This document shows, one piece after another, positions 25,927 through 35,101 of a DNA stretch of 64,000 bases. The stretch spans positions 868,001-932,000 of the forward strand of contig NZ_QGTL01000001.1 in assembly GCF_003182135.1 (NCBI RefSeq), written 5' to 3'. The position numbers and the translations under genes were made by a program. The notes under the pieces are model-generated. The model was given only the letters and a program-made list of their open reading frames with translations, ran no database searches and had not been told where the DNA came from. The first letter of the stretch is position 1. Each line of letters begins with the position of its first letter. Source of the DNA: Nocardia neocaledoniensis. Its GTDB lineage: Bacteria; Actinomycetota; Actinomycetes; Mycobacteriales; Mycobacteriaceae.

Positions 25927-28900
25927 TCAGAGTGGAACGTCCTCCCACCAGGCGATGATCTCGTCCTGGGCGGAGGGGCGCGGGGCGCCGGCGGTGCCGC
26001 TGCTGCCGCGGCGGCTCACGGCGATGAGGTAGTTCGCGCGCAGGTCGTCTTCGGGGAAACCGATCACCTGGTGCGCGGTGATCATGCGAGCGCTGGAGGG
26101 ATCGGGGACCACCCACCGGCGCAGGTCGAACTCGACGCCGTCCTTGTCGCCGGGATAGCGGACCGCGGCGGGCAGCGCCTCGACCACCGACCTGGCGTGC
26201 GCGGCGGACGGGTACTCGAGCACGAGGTAGCTCACCGACCCCGCGTTGTTGTCGGTGCGTTCACACTGCCAGCCCGCGCTGATCGGATTCCACTGCAGCG
26301 CCGGTTCCTTCCACTCCAGCTCACTCACGGACCGCACCGCGAAGCAGCGCGCACCGCGATAGCCCGGCCCCTCTCCCGTGACGCCCTGCGGGACCAGAGT
26401 GGGAAACACCCGCCGGCTCTTGGCGAACGAATCCCCCACTGTCGTCGCGGAGCTCGACGGCGGGCCGGCCGCGGCCGCATCGGGCGCCTGGTCTTCGTCG
26501 TTCCCACCGACCACGACGGCGACCAGCGCCACCAGCAGCGCCACCAACGCCACGACGAGGCCGACGAGCGCCAACCATCCCAGCCGGTGCAGGCCCGACA
26601 TCCGCTTCGGCACGGGCAGCCGCGGACCGGGCCGAGCCCGGCCCATGGGCGGAGGAGGCGCGGGGTACGGGTGCGCGCCGCGCCCCGGCCCCCCGGTACC
26701 GCGACGAGCGTCGGCCGGAACGTCCGCGCCACCCAGGGCATCGACGGGGCTTCGCTGATGTTCTTGCCGGGCGGCGTCATCACCCATGTCGAACGGCTTG
26801 TCTGGGCGGTCCACGCCACTACCGCCGCCAGCCGCGCCACGCCCTTCGCCGATGCCGCCATCGGCACCGTCGCCGCCTACGACCGTGGCAGTTCTGTCGC
26901 CTGAGTCGGCACCGCCACCCACGTCGACACTGCCGCTCGGAGGGCCGTCGACGACTGCGGCGGCACCACCGACCTCCTGGCGGTGGTCTGTCGCCGGAGC
27001 TCCGGAAGAATCAGCCGGCATACCGTCCGTGGTGTCGCCCCCGGATCCCGGGACGACCACCCCGGCGGACCCAGAACCCGGCGCACCGGAGGTCGCACCA
27101 CGCCCTGCTACCCCGGAACCGTCGCCGCCTGCCGAATCGGAAGCCGCGTCCGGCTCCCCGAAATCTGGTAACTCCTCGGACGAAGCACCGCCCGCATCCG
27201 CGATCGAGCCCGGCGTCGAGCCGGGCGAAGCGCCCGAATCAGCGGCCGTGCCAGTGCCGCCACCCGCGTCGGCGAGCTTCGCGTCGGCTCCGGAAACCGC
27301 AGGGGCACCGGACTTGTCGGCCTGATGCGGCGTACCGGCCGAGGCCGCGATCGTGGTGACTGTGGTCGGCGCGTTCGCATTCGCGGCCAACCGTGCGGAG
27401 TCCGGCATCGGCACGACATCGGTGACCGCCGACTCGGATCCGTCGGGGCGGGCCGCCGCGGAGTGATCGCCTGCCACCTCTCGACCGTCGCCGGCCCGCG
27501 CCGGTTCGGGAGTCTCGGCCGGCTCGTCGGCCGCAGTGCCCAGCCGACCAGCTGCCGGTCCGCCGCTCGCGGCAGACGGATCCGATTCGGCCCGCCCGCC
27601 GCGATCACCGACGGCACCGGTTCCGCCATCGACCGACGCCGCCCCTTCCCGACCATCCCGTTGCGACGGAGCGGCGGCGACCGACGGCGCGTCACCCGCG
27701 GGCGCGGACGAATGCCGCTGCCCCACAGCAGGTATCGCCGCCACCTGCGCGTCGGCCTGTGGGTGCCCCACAGGCGGCACCGGTGGCGGCTGCGTCGGGG
27801 GCTGATGCGCCCCAGCCGGCGCGACCGGCGCCTGGGAGTTGTACGCCCCAGGGTGTCCGGATTCAGGGTGGTCGGCGACCAGTGCAGGCCGCTGTGAGCT
27901 CGGAACCTGCGCAGACGAACCGGGACTCGGATGCGGCCCCGGCGCAACGGAACCCGACTGCGACACAGGCGAACCCGACCCAGGCTGCGGACCTGGCACA
28001 GCGGGACCCGGTTGGGGCACAGGCGAACCCGATCCAGGCTGCGGCACAGGCGAACCGGAGCCCGGTTGCGGCCCCGGCGCAGCGGAACTCGGGTGAGGCG
28101 AAGGCGAACCGGGACCCGGGGGCGGCGGTGCGGGCGAAGCGGGGCCAGGGTGCGGCGGTGCCGGTGCGGCGGGCACGCGTGGTGGGGCGGCGGGTGCCGG
28201 TGGCGCGACAGGTCCCCAATTCGGTGGCGGGGCAGCCTGCCTCGGCTGGACCGGCGGGGAGGCATATCCGGGCGCGGCCGGTGGATACGGACCGGCGGCC
28301 GATGGGGGTGGGTAGTACGCGGTGGGCCGGGGCAGGACGGGTGGGGTGTTGGAGGTGAGGGCCTTGCGGGCCGCCTTGGCGAAGGCGGTGCAGGAGTCGA
28401 AGCGGGCGGCGGGGTGTTTCGCCATGGCGGCGGCCAGGACCGCGTCGAGGGCCGGCGGTAGGCCGTGGCGGCGCAGGGCCAAGGGCTGCGGGGGCAGGTG
28501 CAGGGTGCCGCGGATGATCTCGTTCGGATCCGGGGAATCGAAGGGGGCGATGCCGGTGAACAGCCAGTACAGGGCACAGGCCAGGGAATACTGGTCGGAC
28601 CGGTGGTCCAGCTCGGCGCCGGTCATCTGTTCGGGCGAGGCGTAGGCCAGCGTCGCGGTGAACATGCCCTGCTGGGTCAGGTGGGTGGAATCGGCGCGCA
28701 GCCGGGCGATCCCGAAGTCGGTGAGGAACACCCGCTCGCCCTGGCCGCCACTGGAGCGGGCCAGCAGGATGTTGGCGGGCTTCACGTCGCGGTGCAGCAC
28801 TCCCCTGCCGTGCGCGTAGTCCAGGGCGTCGGCGACCCCTTCGATGATCTGCACGGCCCGTTCTGGCGGCAAGGTCATCGGGTCGACGGTGGCCGCGTCG

Positions 28901-29181
28901 ATCCCGTCGACGTACTGCATGCTGATCCACAGCTGTTCGCCCTCGGCGCCACGGTCGAAGACGGTGACGATGCCGGGATGGTCGAGCCCGGCGGCCAGGT
29001 CGGCCTCCCGCTCGAACCGCGCGCGAATGCGGGCGTCGGCGAACAGGTCCCGATTGAGCAGCTTGAGCGCGGTCAACCGGTCCAGCCGCGGGTGCCGGGC
29101 CAGGTACACCGTGCCCATGCCGCCCTGGCCGAGCATCCGCTCGACGGTGAACCCGGCGAACACCTCACCGATCTCGAGCAC
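25927..29181 (-). CDS. Receptor-type Ser/Thr protein kinase with a long proline/glycine-rich linker
   Basis: A 1084-residue kinase. The catalytic core has glycine loop LGQGGMGTVYL, Lys40, HRD 130-132 and DFG 155-157. Residues about 280-865 are low-complexity Pro/Gly/Ala/Ser, with GSGSPVPQP repeats followed by an Asp/Gly-rich half. A helix (LVGLVVALVALLVALVAVVV) at about 870-897 is followed by an extracytoplasmic domain of about 185 residues with two Cys, resembling the sensor region of PknH-like kinases in size. GTG at 29181 with GGAAGGGGG upstream is preferred; an ATG 36 bases further out is possible. It is divergent from a beta-lactamase-like lipoprotein gene. Confidence 0.9.
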   Translation of the reverse strand: MLEIGEVFAGFTVERMLGQGGMGTVYLARHPRLDRLTALKLLNRDLFADARIRARFEREADLAAGLDHPGIVTVFDRGAEGEQLWISMQYVDGIDAATVDPMTLPPERAVQIIEGVADALDYAHGRGVLHRDVKPANILLARSSGGQGERVFLTDFGIARLRADSTHLTQQGMFTATLAYASPEQMTGAELDHRSDQYSLACALYWLFTGIAPFDSPDPNEIIRGTLHLPPQPLALRRHGLPPALDAVLAAAMAKHPAARFDSCTAFAKAARKALTSNTPPVLPRPTAYYPPPSAAGPYPPAAPGYASPPVQPRQAAPPPNWGPVAPPAPAAPPRVPAAPAPPHPGPASPAPPPPGPGSPSPHPSSAAPGPQPGSGSPVPQPGSGSPVPQPGPAVPGPQPGSGSPVSQSGSVAPGPHPSPGSSAQVPSSQRPALVADHPESGHPGAYNSQAPVAPAGAHQPPTQPPPVPPVGHPQADAQVAAIPAVGQRHSSAPAGDAPSVAAAPSQRDGREGAASVDGGTGAVGDRGGRAESDPSAASGGPAAGRLGTAADEPAETPEPARAGDGREVAGDHSAAARPDGSESAVTDVVPMPDSARLAANANAPTTVTTIAASAGTPHQADKSGAPAVSGADAKLADAGGGTGTAADSGASPGSTPGSIADAGGASSEELPDFGEPDAASDSAGGDGSGVAGRGATSGAPGSGSAGVVVPGSGGDTTDGMPADSSGAPATDHRQEVGGAAAVVDGPPSGSVDVGGGADSGDRTATVVGGDGADGGIGEGRGAAGGGSGVDRPDKPFDMGDDAARQEHQRSPVDALGGADVPADARRGTGGPGRGAHPYPAPPPPMGRARPGPRLPVPKRMSGLHRLGWLALVGLVVALVALLVALVAVVVGGNDEDQAPDAAAAGPPSSSATTVGDSFAKSRRVFPTLVPQGVTGEGPGYRGARCFAVRSVSELEWKEPALQWNPISAGWQCERTDNNAGSVSYLVLEYPSAAHARSVVEALPAAVRYPGDKDGVEFDLRRWVVPDPSSARMITAHQVIGFPEDDLRANYLIAVSRRGSSGTAGAPRPSAQDEIIAWWEDVPL

Positions 29182-29374
29182 TGCGACCCCCTTCCGGCCT
29201 CCGTGGCGGACCAGCATGGCACCCGCGACCGCGTGTGACCACGTTCATTCGAATTCTCGCCGAAAATCGGTGAAACTTGCCATCAGTCGTCCGGGATCGT
29301 CCGGACGCGCTCGACGAGTAGTTTGCACCGCCGGAGATCAGCGCCGACGCGCAGTGGGTGGTGGGGAGGATCCG

Positions 29375-30274
29375 GTGGTGAATTCCATAGGGAGGGCAGC
29401 GGTCGTTCGCAGGCTGCTGCACAGTGTGGTGCTCGTGTCGGCCGCGCTGAGCGCCTCGTGCGCGTTGCCGGACGCCCCGGCCGCGGTGCGTGCCCCGACG
29501 GTCGCGGTGCGCAGCGAGGACGCCGGGAATCCCGGCCTGTCGATCATGCGGCCCGACTCGCTGACCGCGGAGTTCACCCAGTTGCAGGCCCAGTTGCCCG
29601 GCCAGGTCGGGATGGCGCTGATGCCGGTCGGCGGCGGCCGGATGACGATCTACGGCGACTGGACCACCGGCATCGCCTGGTCCACCATGAAGGTGCCGCT
29701 GGCCGTCGCCGCGCTGCGCCACGATCAGGACCAGTCGATCTTCGAGATGGTGCAGGCCGCGATCACCGTGTCGGACAACGACGCCGCCTACGGGCTGTGG
29801 GAATCCCTCGGTGACGGCGAGGAGGCGGCGGCGGCCGTGCAGCAGGTGCTCGACGAGGCGGGCGACATCCCGGCGGGCAAGCAGAGCGTGCGCACCGAGC
29901 TCGACTACACCTCCTTCGGCGGCACCGAGTGGTCGCTGGCCAATCAGGTGCGCTTCGCCTCGCGGCTGCCCTGTCTGCCACAGACCGAGGTCGTCACCAA
30001 GCTGATGGGCGAGATCACCCCCGAGCAGGGCTGGGGTCTCGGCCTGCTCGACAACACCGAGTTCAAGGGCGGCTGGGGCCCCGACGACTACACCGGCGTG
30101 TACACGGTGCGCCAGTTCGGGCTGGTGCCGGTGGGCAGCGGTCAGCTGGCGGTCGCCCTTGCCGCGCAGGCGGATTCGGGCACCTTCGACGACACCACCG
30201 CGCTGCTGGACCGGATGGCCCTGCTGCTGGCCCGGCACCTGCCGGAGCTGCGCGGCGGCGTCTGCCCGCGCTGA
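29375..30274 (+). CDS. Class A beta-lactamase-like lipoprotein (paralogue 2)
   Basis: A 299-residue relative of the protein at 8054-8950. Its export signal ends in LSASC (Cys29), with S-x-x-K as STMK (103-106), SDN as SDNDAA (133-135) and KGG in EFKGGWGPD. The two share [24 protein letters not shown] and FKGGWGPD blocks. GTG at 29375 has GGGGAGGA upstream; the frame is open further 5' but runs into the divergent kinase gene. Replacement of KTG by KGG argues against an efficient beta-lactamase. Its position next to a receptor kinase gene may point to a cell-wall role. Confidence 0.83.
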   Translation: MVNSIGRAAVVRRLLHSVVLVSAALSASCALPDAPAAVRAPTVAVRSEDAGNPGLSIMRPDSLTAEFTQLQAQLPGQVGMALMPVGGGRMTIYGDWTTGIAWSTMKVPLAVAALRHDQDQSIFEMVQAAITVSDNDAAYGLWESLGDGEEAAAAVQQVLDEAGDIPAGKQSVRTELDYTSFGGTEWSLANQVRFASRLPCLPQTEVVTKLMGEITPEQGWGLGLLDNTEFKGGWGPDDYTGVYTVRQFGLVPVGSGQLAVALAAQADSGTFDDTTALLDRMALLLARHLPELRGGVCPR

Positions 30275-30284
30275 GCCCACCGGC

Positions 30285-30950
30285 TCAGCCGGGGACGACC
30301 AGGCCGGATTCATAGGCCAGCACCACGGCTTGGGCCCGGTCGCGCAGGCCGAGCTTCGAGAAGACCTTGGAGACATGGGTTTTCACCGTCTGCTCGGCGA
30401 CGAACAGCGCGGCCGCGATCTCGGTGTTCGACAGCCCCTTGGCGACCAGTTCGAGCACCTCGCGTTCGCGCGGGGTGAGCGAGGCCAGCGCGGGCGCGGC
30501 GGGGGTACGCGCCGTGCTGCGGCGCCGGGTGACGTCGGCGATCAACCGGCGCGTGATGGTCGGCGCCAGCAGCGCCTCGCCGTCGGCGACCACCCGCACC
30601 GCCCGCACCAGTTCCTCGGCGGGCGCGTCCTTGAGCAGGAACCCGCTCGCACCGAGGCTCAGCGCCTCGTAGACGTAGTCGTCGATGTCGAAGGTGGTGA
30701 GCATCAGCACGCGCACCGGCGGATCGAAGCCGGCGGCGAGGATCGCGCGGGCCGCCTCCAGCCCGTTCATCTCGGGCATGCGCACGTCCATGAGGACGAC
30801 GTCGGGACGCAACCGCTTGGCCTCGGCCACGGCGATCCGCCCGTCGGCCGCGTCACCGATGACGCTGATGTCGGGCTGGGCGGCCAGCAGCGCGCCGAAA
30901 CCCTGCCGCACCATCGCCTGGTCGTCGGCGATCAAAACGGTAATAGCCAC
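30285..30950 (-). CDS. NarL/LuxR-type response regulator (system 2)
   Basis: A 221-residue regulator. Asp55 in VVLMDVRMPEMNG is the phospho-acceptor, and TTFDIDDYVYEAL and FLLKDAPAEELVRAV complete the receiver. The LuxR HTH is LTPREREVLELVAKGLSNTE and EQTVKTHVSKVFSKL. It is encoded 54 bases downstream of its kinase rather than overlapping it. Targets are unknown; no clear palindrome was found in front of the kinase gene. Confidence 0.95.
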   Translation of the reverse strand: MAITVLIADDQAMVRQGFGALLAAQPDISVIGDAADGRIAVAEAKRLRPDVVLMDVRMPEMNGLEAARAILAAGFDPPVRVLMLTTFDIDDYVYEALSLGASGFLLKDAPAEELVRAVRVVADGEALLAPTITRRLIADVTRRRSTARTPAAPALASLTPREREVLELVAKGLSNTEIAAALFVAEQTVKTHVSKVFSKLGLRDRAQAVVLAYESGLVVPG

Positions 30951-31004
30951 TCGACCACCCTAGTAGGCGCGCGGGATCCTCGGCCCGCGCGCGGACGAGT
31001 ACGC

Positions 31005-32168
31005 CTACGGGGTGGGCAGTTTCGCGGCGACCTCGAAGCCGCCGTCCGCGGTGGGCGCCGCGGCGAGTTCGCCGCCGACCGCCTCGACCCTGGTACGCAT
31101 GCCCTCGATACCGTGTCCGCCGCCGAGGCCGGGTCGCGCCACGGTGGCCGAGGGCGCGTTGCGGACGGTCACCGTCACCGCGCCGGGCCCGACGGCGAGC
31201 GCGACCAGGACCGGGGCGCCGGGCGCGTGCCTGGCCGCGTTGGCCAGCGATTCCTGCACCACGCGGTACACGGTGAGCCCGGTGGTCTCCGGGACCGACT
31301 CCAGCGCACCGGTGACCGTCCACTCGACCGGCATCCCGGCTCGCTGGGCCGAGGCGCACAGCTCGGGCACGTCGACCGCGCGCGGCTGGGGCGCGTGCTC
31401 GGGCAGCTGCCCGTCACTGCGCAGCACCCCGAGCATGCCGCGGATCTCGTTGAGCGCGGTGCGCGCGGTGGCGCCGATGGACTCGAACTCGGTCCGCGCC
31501 GCCGGATCGAGATCGGCGATCCGGTACGGCGCGGTCTGGGCCTGCACCACCACCATCGACATGTGGTGGGCGACGACATCGTGCAGGTCACGCGCGATGC
31601 GCGCCTTCTCCTCGAGAATGGCCCGCCGCGCGCGTTCGACCTCGGTGACCTCCTCCTGCCACTCGAGTTTGCGCCGCGAGGCGAGCAGCGTCCGCACCAG
31701 ATACCCGAACAGCGCCAGCGCGCCGAACCCGATCGGCCAGCCCCACAGCGGTCCGGCGGCCGAGCCCGGCATGGTGGTGGCGAACAGCATCGACTGCGCC
31801 GCCCAGGCGACCACGACGATCGGCACCGCGGCCCGCAGCGCCACCGCGAACAGCAACACGAACAGCACGATGATGTGCACCACCTGGAACGGCACGTCGT
31901 TACCGGGGGTGGACGACAACGCCAGCGAGATCAGCAGCGCCGCCCCGGCCGAGATGGCCCAACCGAGCGCCGGGTTGATCCGCACGAACAGGATCGGGAA
32001 CACCGCGAGCGCCGCGAGCAGCGGCGCGAGCGGCGCGGGCACCTCGTGGGTGACGAACAGGGTCGGCCAGGCGATGCTGTAGAGGATCAGCGCGACCGCG
32101 ACGGTCCCGATATCGAACCAGGTGCGCGCGGCGATTCGGCGCGCGGCGGGGCGCAGTTGTCCAGGCAT
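31005..32168 (-). CDS. NarL-type sensor histidine kinase (system 2)
   Basis: A 387-residue HPK7-type sensor with a multi-helix membrane domain (residues about 18-160) and almost no extracytoplasmic loop. His196 in RDLHDVVAHHMSMV is the phospho-acceptor, RVVQESLANAARHA the N box, and GGGHGIEGMRTR the G box. It belongs to the intramembrane-sensing group. It is divergent from the phospholipase A2-like gene at 32334 with 165 bases between. Confidence 0.94.
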   Translation of the reverse strand: MPGQLRPAARRIAARTWFDIGTVAVALILYSIAWPTLFVTHEVPAPLAPLLAALAVFPILFVRINPALGWAISAGAALLISLALSSTPGNDVPFQVVHIIVLFVLLFAVALRAAVPIVVVAWAAQSMLFATTMPGSAAGPLWGWPIGFGALALFGYLVRTLLASRRKLEWQEEVTEVERARRAILEEKARIARDLHDVVAHHMSMVVVQAQTAPYRIADLDPAARTEFESIGATARTALNEIRGMLGVLRSDGQLPEHAPQPRAVDVPELCASAQRAGMPVEWTVTGALESVPETTGLTVYRVVQESLANAARHAPGAPVLVALAVGPGAVTVTVRNAPSATVARPGLGGGHGIEGMRTRVEAVGGELAAAPTADGGFEVAAKLPTP

Positions 32169-32333
32169 GGCACGAGCCTACGAACCGCCCGGTCGGCGGA
32201 CCTCATACCCACGTGCCAAATCGGACCCCCTACCCTGGTGTGACCCCGGCGCCGGGTCACCCGCCCGCGCGTCCCGAGAACCGGTCCGCAGCGGGATGCC
32301 CGCCGCGCGCCCCGCTCCTTACCGTCGGAGGCC

Positions 32334-33083
32334 ATGAACACCCCGCTTCGCCCGGTACCCGCCGCCCGCCGTGCCCGTACCGCAGTCTCCGCCGCCTCCG
32401 CGTCCGACACCACGCACCGCCGCCGTAGCGGGGTCGCCCTGTGCACCGCGGGCGTGGCCATGGCCGCCGCGGTCGTCATGTCGGCGCCCGGCGCGATGGG
32501 CACCACCCCCGGCGGCACCGAGAACGCCGCGGCGGCCGCGGTGGTCCGCGCGCTCACCGACGACGATCCCGACGCCACCTCGCTGATCCCGCGCGACTTC
32601 GGCTACAAGTTCGGCTACGACCCGGCCCAGCAGGACGGTCTGCTGCTGAACCCGAACGGCAGCTGCTCTTCGCCGGTGACGTTGCCCGCCGAGTTCGCCG
32701 CGGCCTGCAAGGCGCACGACCTCGGCTACGACATGCTTCGCTACGCCGAGCGGGTCGACGAGCCGCTGGGTCCGTGGGCCCGTCGGTCGGTGGACGCGGC
32801 GCTGAACCGCCGCATCCACGCCGCCTGCGAGCTGCGCGACGACGAGTTCTCCCGGGCCCGCTGCGGGGTGATGGCCGACATCGCGTTCACCGCGGTCGAT
32901 GTGAACTCGCGGCGCCAGGAGTACGGCGCCCCGGTGGTGGAGAACGTCTTCGCCGAGACCGACCCGGCCGACCGGCCGAACCTGTGGCCACTGGCGCGCA
33001 CGGTGCTCGGGCTGTTCGCGGCGACAGCCGCCTCGGCGGTGATCATCGATGCGCTGCGGAAACGACGCCGTCGCCTGATCTGA
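32334..33083 (+). CDS. Exported phospholipase A2-like protein with C-terminal membrane anchor
   Basis: A 249-residue protein. An Arg-rich N-terminus and hydrophobic segment (VALCTAGVAMAAAVVMSAP, about 34-52) act as signal or anchor. Residues 86-200 contain CKAHDLGYDMLRYAE, the Cys-x-x-His-Asp-x-GY active-site signature of prokaryotic secreted phospholipase A2 (His128, Asp129). A second helix (ARTVLGLFAATAASAVIIDA) and a basic tail end the protein. Hydrolysis of the sn-2 ester of phospholipids outside the membrane is the likely reaction. The calcium-binding loop could not be confirmed. It is divergent from two-component system 2. Confidence 0.78.
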   Translation: MNTPLRPVPAARRARTAVSAASASDTTHRRRSGVALCTAGVAMAAAVVMSAPGAMGTTPGGTENAAAAAVVRALTDDDPDATSLIPRDFGYKFGYDPAQQDGLLLNPNGSCSSPVTLPAEFAAACKAHDLGYDMLRYAERVDEPLGPWARRSVDAALNRRIHAACELRDDEFSRARCGVMADIAFTAVDVNSRRQEYGAPVVENVFAETDPADRPNLWPLARTVLGLFAATAASAVIIDALRKRRRRLI

Positions 33084-33093
33084 TCCGCTTGCC

Positions 33094-33119
33094 GAAAATT
33101 AGAACATGTCCTAGTTTTC
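33094..33119. promoter_or_regulatory. KstR-like palindrome in front of the SRPBCC gene
   Basis: A 26-base imperfect palindrome (22 of 26 positions symmetric) from GAAAATTAG to CTAGTTTTC with ACATGT near the centre. Inside it, TAGAACATGTCCTA (33100-33113) differs by one base from the KstR consensus TNNAACNNGTTNNA. It ends 4 bases before the ATG, so bound repressor would cover the start of a leaderless or short-leader transcript. Confidence 0.5.
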
Positions 33120-33123
33120 ACGC

Positions 33124-33558
33124 ATGGCCCTGACTATCGACGAAACGATCGAGATCGACGCCCCCGCCGAGAAGGTGTGGCAGGTCCTCACCGATTTCGG
33201 TCGCTACGGCGAATGGAACACCTTCTGCTACGAGGCCGCGAGCACCCTGGTCCCGGGCGAGCCGATCGACATGAAGGTGAACCTCGGCGGCAACAAGCGA
33301 CCCCAGCGCGAATGGATCCGCAGCCACACCCCCGGCTCCGAGTTCAGCTACACGATGAAGCCGGTGCCGGCGGGCGCGCTGCACAGCCTGCGCTCGCACA
33401 CCGTGGTGCCGCTCGGCGCCGACCGCTGCCGCTACGAATCGCGGTTCACGCTGGCCGGCTGGCTGAGCCCGGTGGTGACCCTGGCCCTGGGCAAGCACCT
33501 GCGCGCCGGCTTCACCGCGATGACCGCCGGCGTCGCGAAGCGGACCACCGAGATCTGA
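33124..33558 (+). CDS. SRPBCC-family (START-like) protein
   Basis: A 144-residue protein of the polyketide cyclase/dehydrase SRPBCC superfamily. It has an N-terminal strand IDETIEIDAPAEKVWQVLTD, a central GEPIDMKVNLGG, and a C-terminal helix KHLRAGFTAMTAGVAKRT. Members bind hydrophobic ligands in a helix-grip cavity; some are enzymes and some carriers. No catalytic residues are evident. The ATG follows directly after a KstR-like palindrome, so a sterol- or lipid-related ligand is a reasonable but unproved idea. It is convergent with gatA across a terminator hairpin. Confidence 0.88.
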   Translation: MALTIDETIEIDAPAEKVWQVLTDFGRYGEWNTFCYEAASTLVPGEPIDMKVNLGGNKRPQREWIRSHTPGSEFSYTMKPVPAGALHSLRSHTVVPLGADRCRYESRFTLAGWLSPVVTLALGKHLRAGFTAMTAGVAKRTTEI

Positions 33559-33560
33559 GA

Positions 33561-33601
33561 AACGGGGTGCGCCAGGCCGATCCGGCCCCGCGCACCCCGT
33601 T
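33561..33601. terminator. Terminator hairpin between SRPBCC gene and gatA
   Basis: AACGGGGTGCGC (33561-33572) pairs perfectly with 33590-33601 (12 base pairs). The 17-base loop itself contains a GGCCG/CGGCC stem. It lies just after the SRPBCC stop and 12 bases from the convergent gatA stop. Confidence 0.8.
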
Positions 33602-33613
33602 CGTCTTCGTCGG

Positions 33614-35101
33614 TCAGACCGCCGCGGGCACCGGCAGTGCGCCGCGCGCGAGCTCGTAGGCCGCGCCCACCCGGTACAGCCGGTCGTCGGCCAGCGCGGG
33701 CGCCATGATCTGCAGGCCCACCGGCAGGTTGTCGTCGGCCGACAGCCCCGAGGGTACCGACATGCCGCAGTGCCCGGCCAGGTTGGTCGGCAGCGTGCAC
33801 AGGTCGGACAGGTACATGGCCAGCGGGTCGTCGACCTTCTCGCCGAGCTTCCACGGGGTGAACGGGCTCGTCGGCGAGACCAGCACGTCGACCTGCTCGT
33901 AGGCCCGGTCGAAGTCCTGCGCGATCATCGTGCGCACCTTGAGCGCCTGACCGTAGTAGGCGTCGTAGTACCCGGCCGAGAGCGCGTAGGTGCCGATGAT
34001 GATGCGGCGCTTGACCTCGGGGCCGAAACCGGCCTCACGGGTCAGCGACATCACCTGGTCGGCGCTGTGGCTGCCGTCGTCACCGACGCGCAGGCCGTAG
34101 CGCATGGCGTCGAAGCGCGCCAGGTTCGACGACACCTCCGAGGGCATCACCAGGTAGTACGAGGACAGCGCGTACTCGAAGTTCGGGCACGACACCTCGA
34201 TCACCTCGGCGCCGAGATCCTTCAGCACCGCGACGGCGGCGTCGAAGGAGGCCAGCACGCCGGGCTGGTAACTGTCGGAATGCAATTCGCGCACCACGCC
34301 GACGCGCACGCCGCTGAGGTCACCGTTGGCGCCCTGCTTCGCGGCGGCGACCACCGGGGCCACCGGCACGTCGCGGGAGGTGGAGTCGCGCGGATCGTGT
34401 CCGGCGATCACCTCGTGCAGCAACGCGGTGTCGAGCACCGTGCGACCGCACGGGCCGCCCTGGTCCAGCGACGACGCGCAGGCGACGAGCCCGTAGCGCG
34501 AGACGGTGCCGTAGGTGGGCTTCACGCCGACCGTCGCGGTGACCGCGGCGGGCTGCCGGATGGAGCCGCCGGTGTCGGTGCCGATGGCGAGCGGCGCCTG
34601 GAACGAGGCCAGCGCCGCCGCCGAACCGCCGCCGGAGCCGCCGGGGATGCGGGTGGTGTCCCACGGGTTGCGGGTGGGGCCGTAGGCGGAGTTCTCCGTG
34701 GAGGAGCCCATCGCGAACTCGTCCATGTTGGTCTTGCCGAGGATCGGGATGCCCGCGGCGCGCAGCCGCGTGGTGACCGTCGCGTCGTACGGCGACATCC
34801 AGCCCTCGAGCACCTTCGACGCGCACGTGGTCGGCATGTCGGTGGTGGTGAAAACGTCCTTGAGCGCCAACGGAACTCCCGCCAGCGGCGAGGCCGGGGT
34901 CTCGCCCGCGGCCAGCGCGGAGTCGACGACCGCGGCCGCGGCCAGCGCCTGGTCCCCGGCGACGTGCAGGAAGGCGTTGAGCTCACCGTCGACCGCGGCG
35001 ATGCGATCCAGGTGCGCCTGGGTGACCTCGGTCGAGGACACCTCGCCACCGTGGATCTTGGCTGCCAGCTCGGCCGCCGACAGCTGGGTCAACTCGGTCA
35101 T
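33614..35101 (-). CDS. gatA: Asp-tRNA(Asn)/Glu-tRNA(Gln) amidotransferase subunit A
   Basis: A 495-residue glutaminase subunit of GatCAB that releases ammonia from glutamine. The amidase-signature triad is complete: Lys81 (ALKDVF), cis-Ser156 ([10 protein letters not shown]) and nucleophile Ser180 ([12 protein letters not shown]). Length is normal. Its ATG overlaps the gatC stop by four bases. In M. tuberculosis pfkA and gatB follow directly; here the downstream neighbour is a convergent SRPBCC gene and gatB is 28 kb away. Confidence 0.98.
   Translation of the reverse strand: MTELTQLSAAELAAKIHGGEVSSTEVTQAHLDRIAAVDGELNAFLHVAGDQALAAAAVVDSALAAGETPASPLAGVPLALKDVFTTTDMPTTCASKVLEGWMSPYDATVTTRLRAAGIPILGKTNMDEFAMGSSTENSAYGPTRNPWDTTRIPGGSGGGSAAALASFQAPLAIGTDTGGSIRQPAAVTATVGVKPTYGTVSRYGLVACASSLDQGGPCGRTVLDTALLHEVIAGHDPRDSTSRDVPVAPVVAAAKQGANGDLSGVRVGVVRELHSDSYQPGVLASFDAAVAVLKDLGAEVIEVSCPNFEYALSSYYLVMPSEVSSNLARFDAMRYGLRVGDDGSHSADQVMSLTREAGFGPEVKRRIIIGTYALSAGYYDAYYGQALKVRTMIAQDFDRAYEQVDVLVSPTSPFTPWKLGEKVDDPLAMYLSDLCTLPTNLAGHCGMSVPSGLSADDNLPVGLQIMAPALADDRLYRVGAAYELARGALPVPAAV

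Noticed and set aside
27900..28130. Short periodic GC-rich repeats in the second kinase gene
   Set aside because: They encode Gly-Ser-Pro-Val-Pro-Gln units of the kinase linker; not an independent repeat element.
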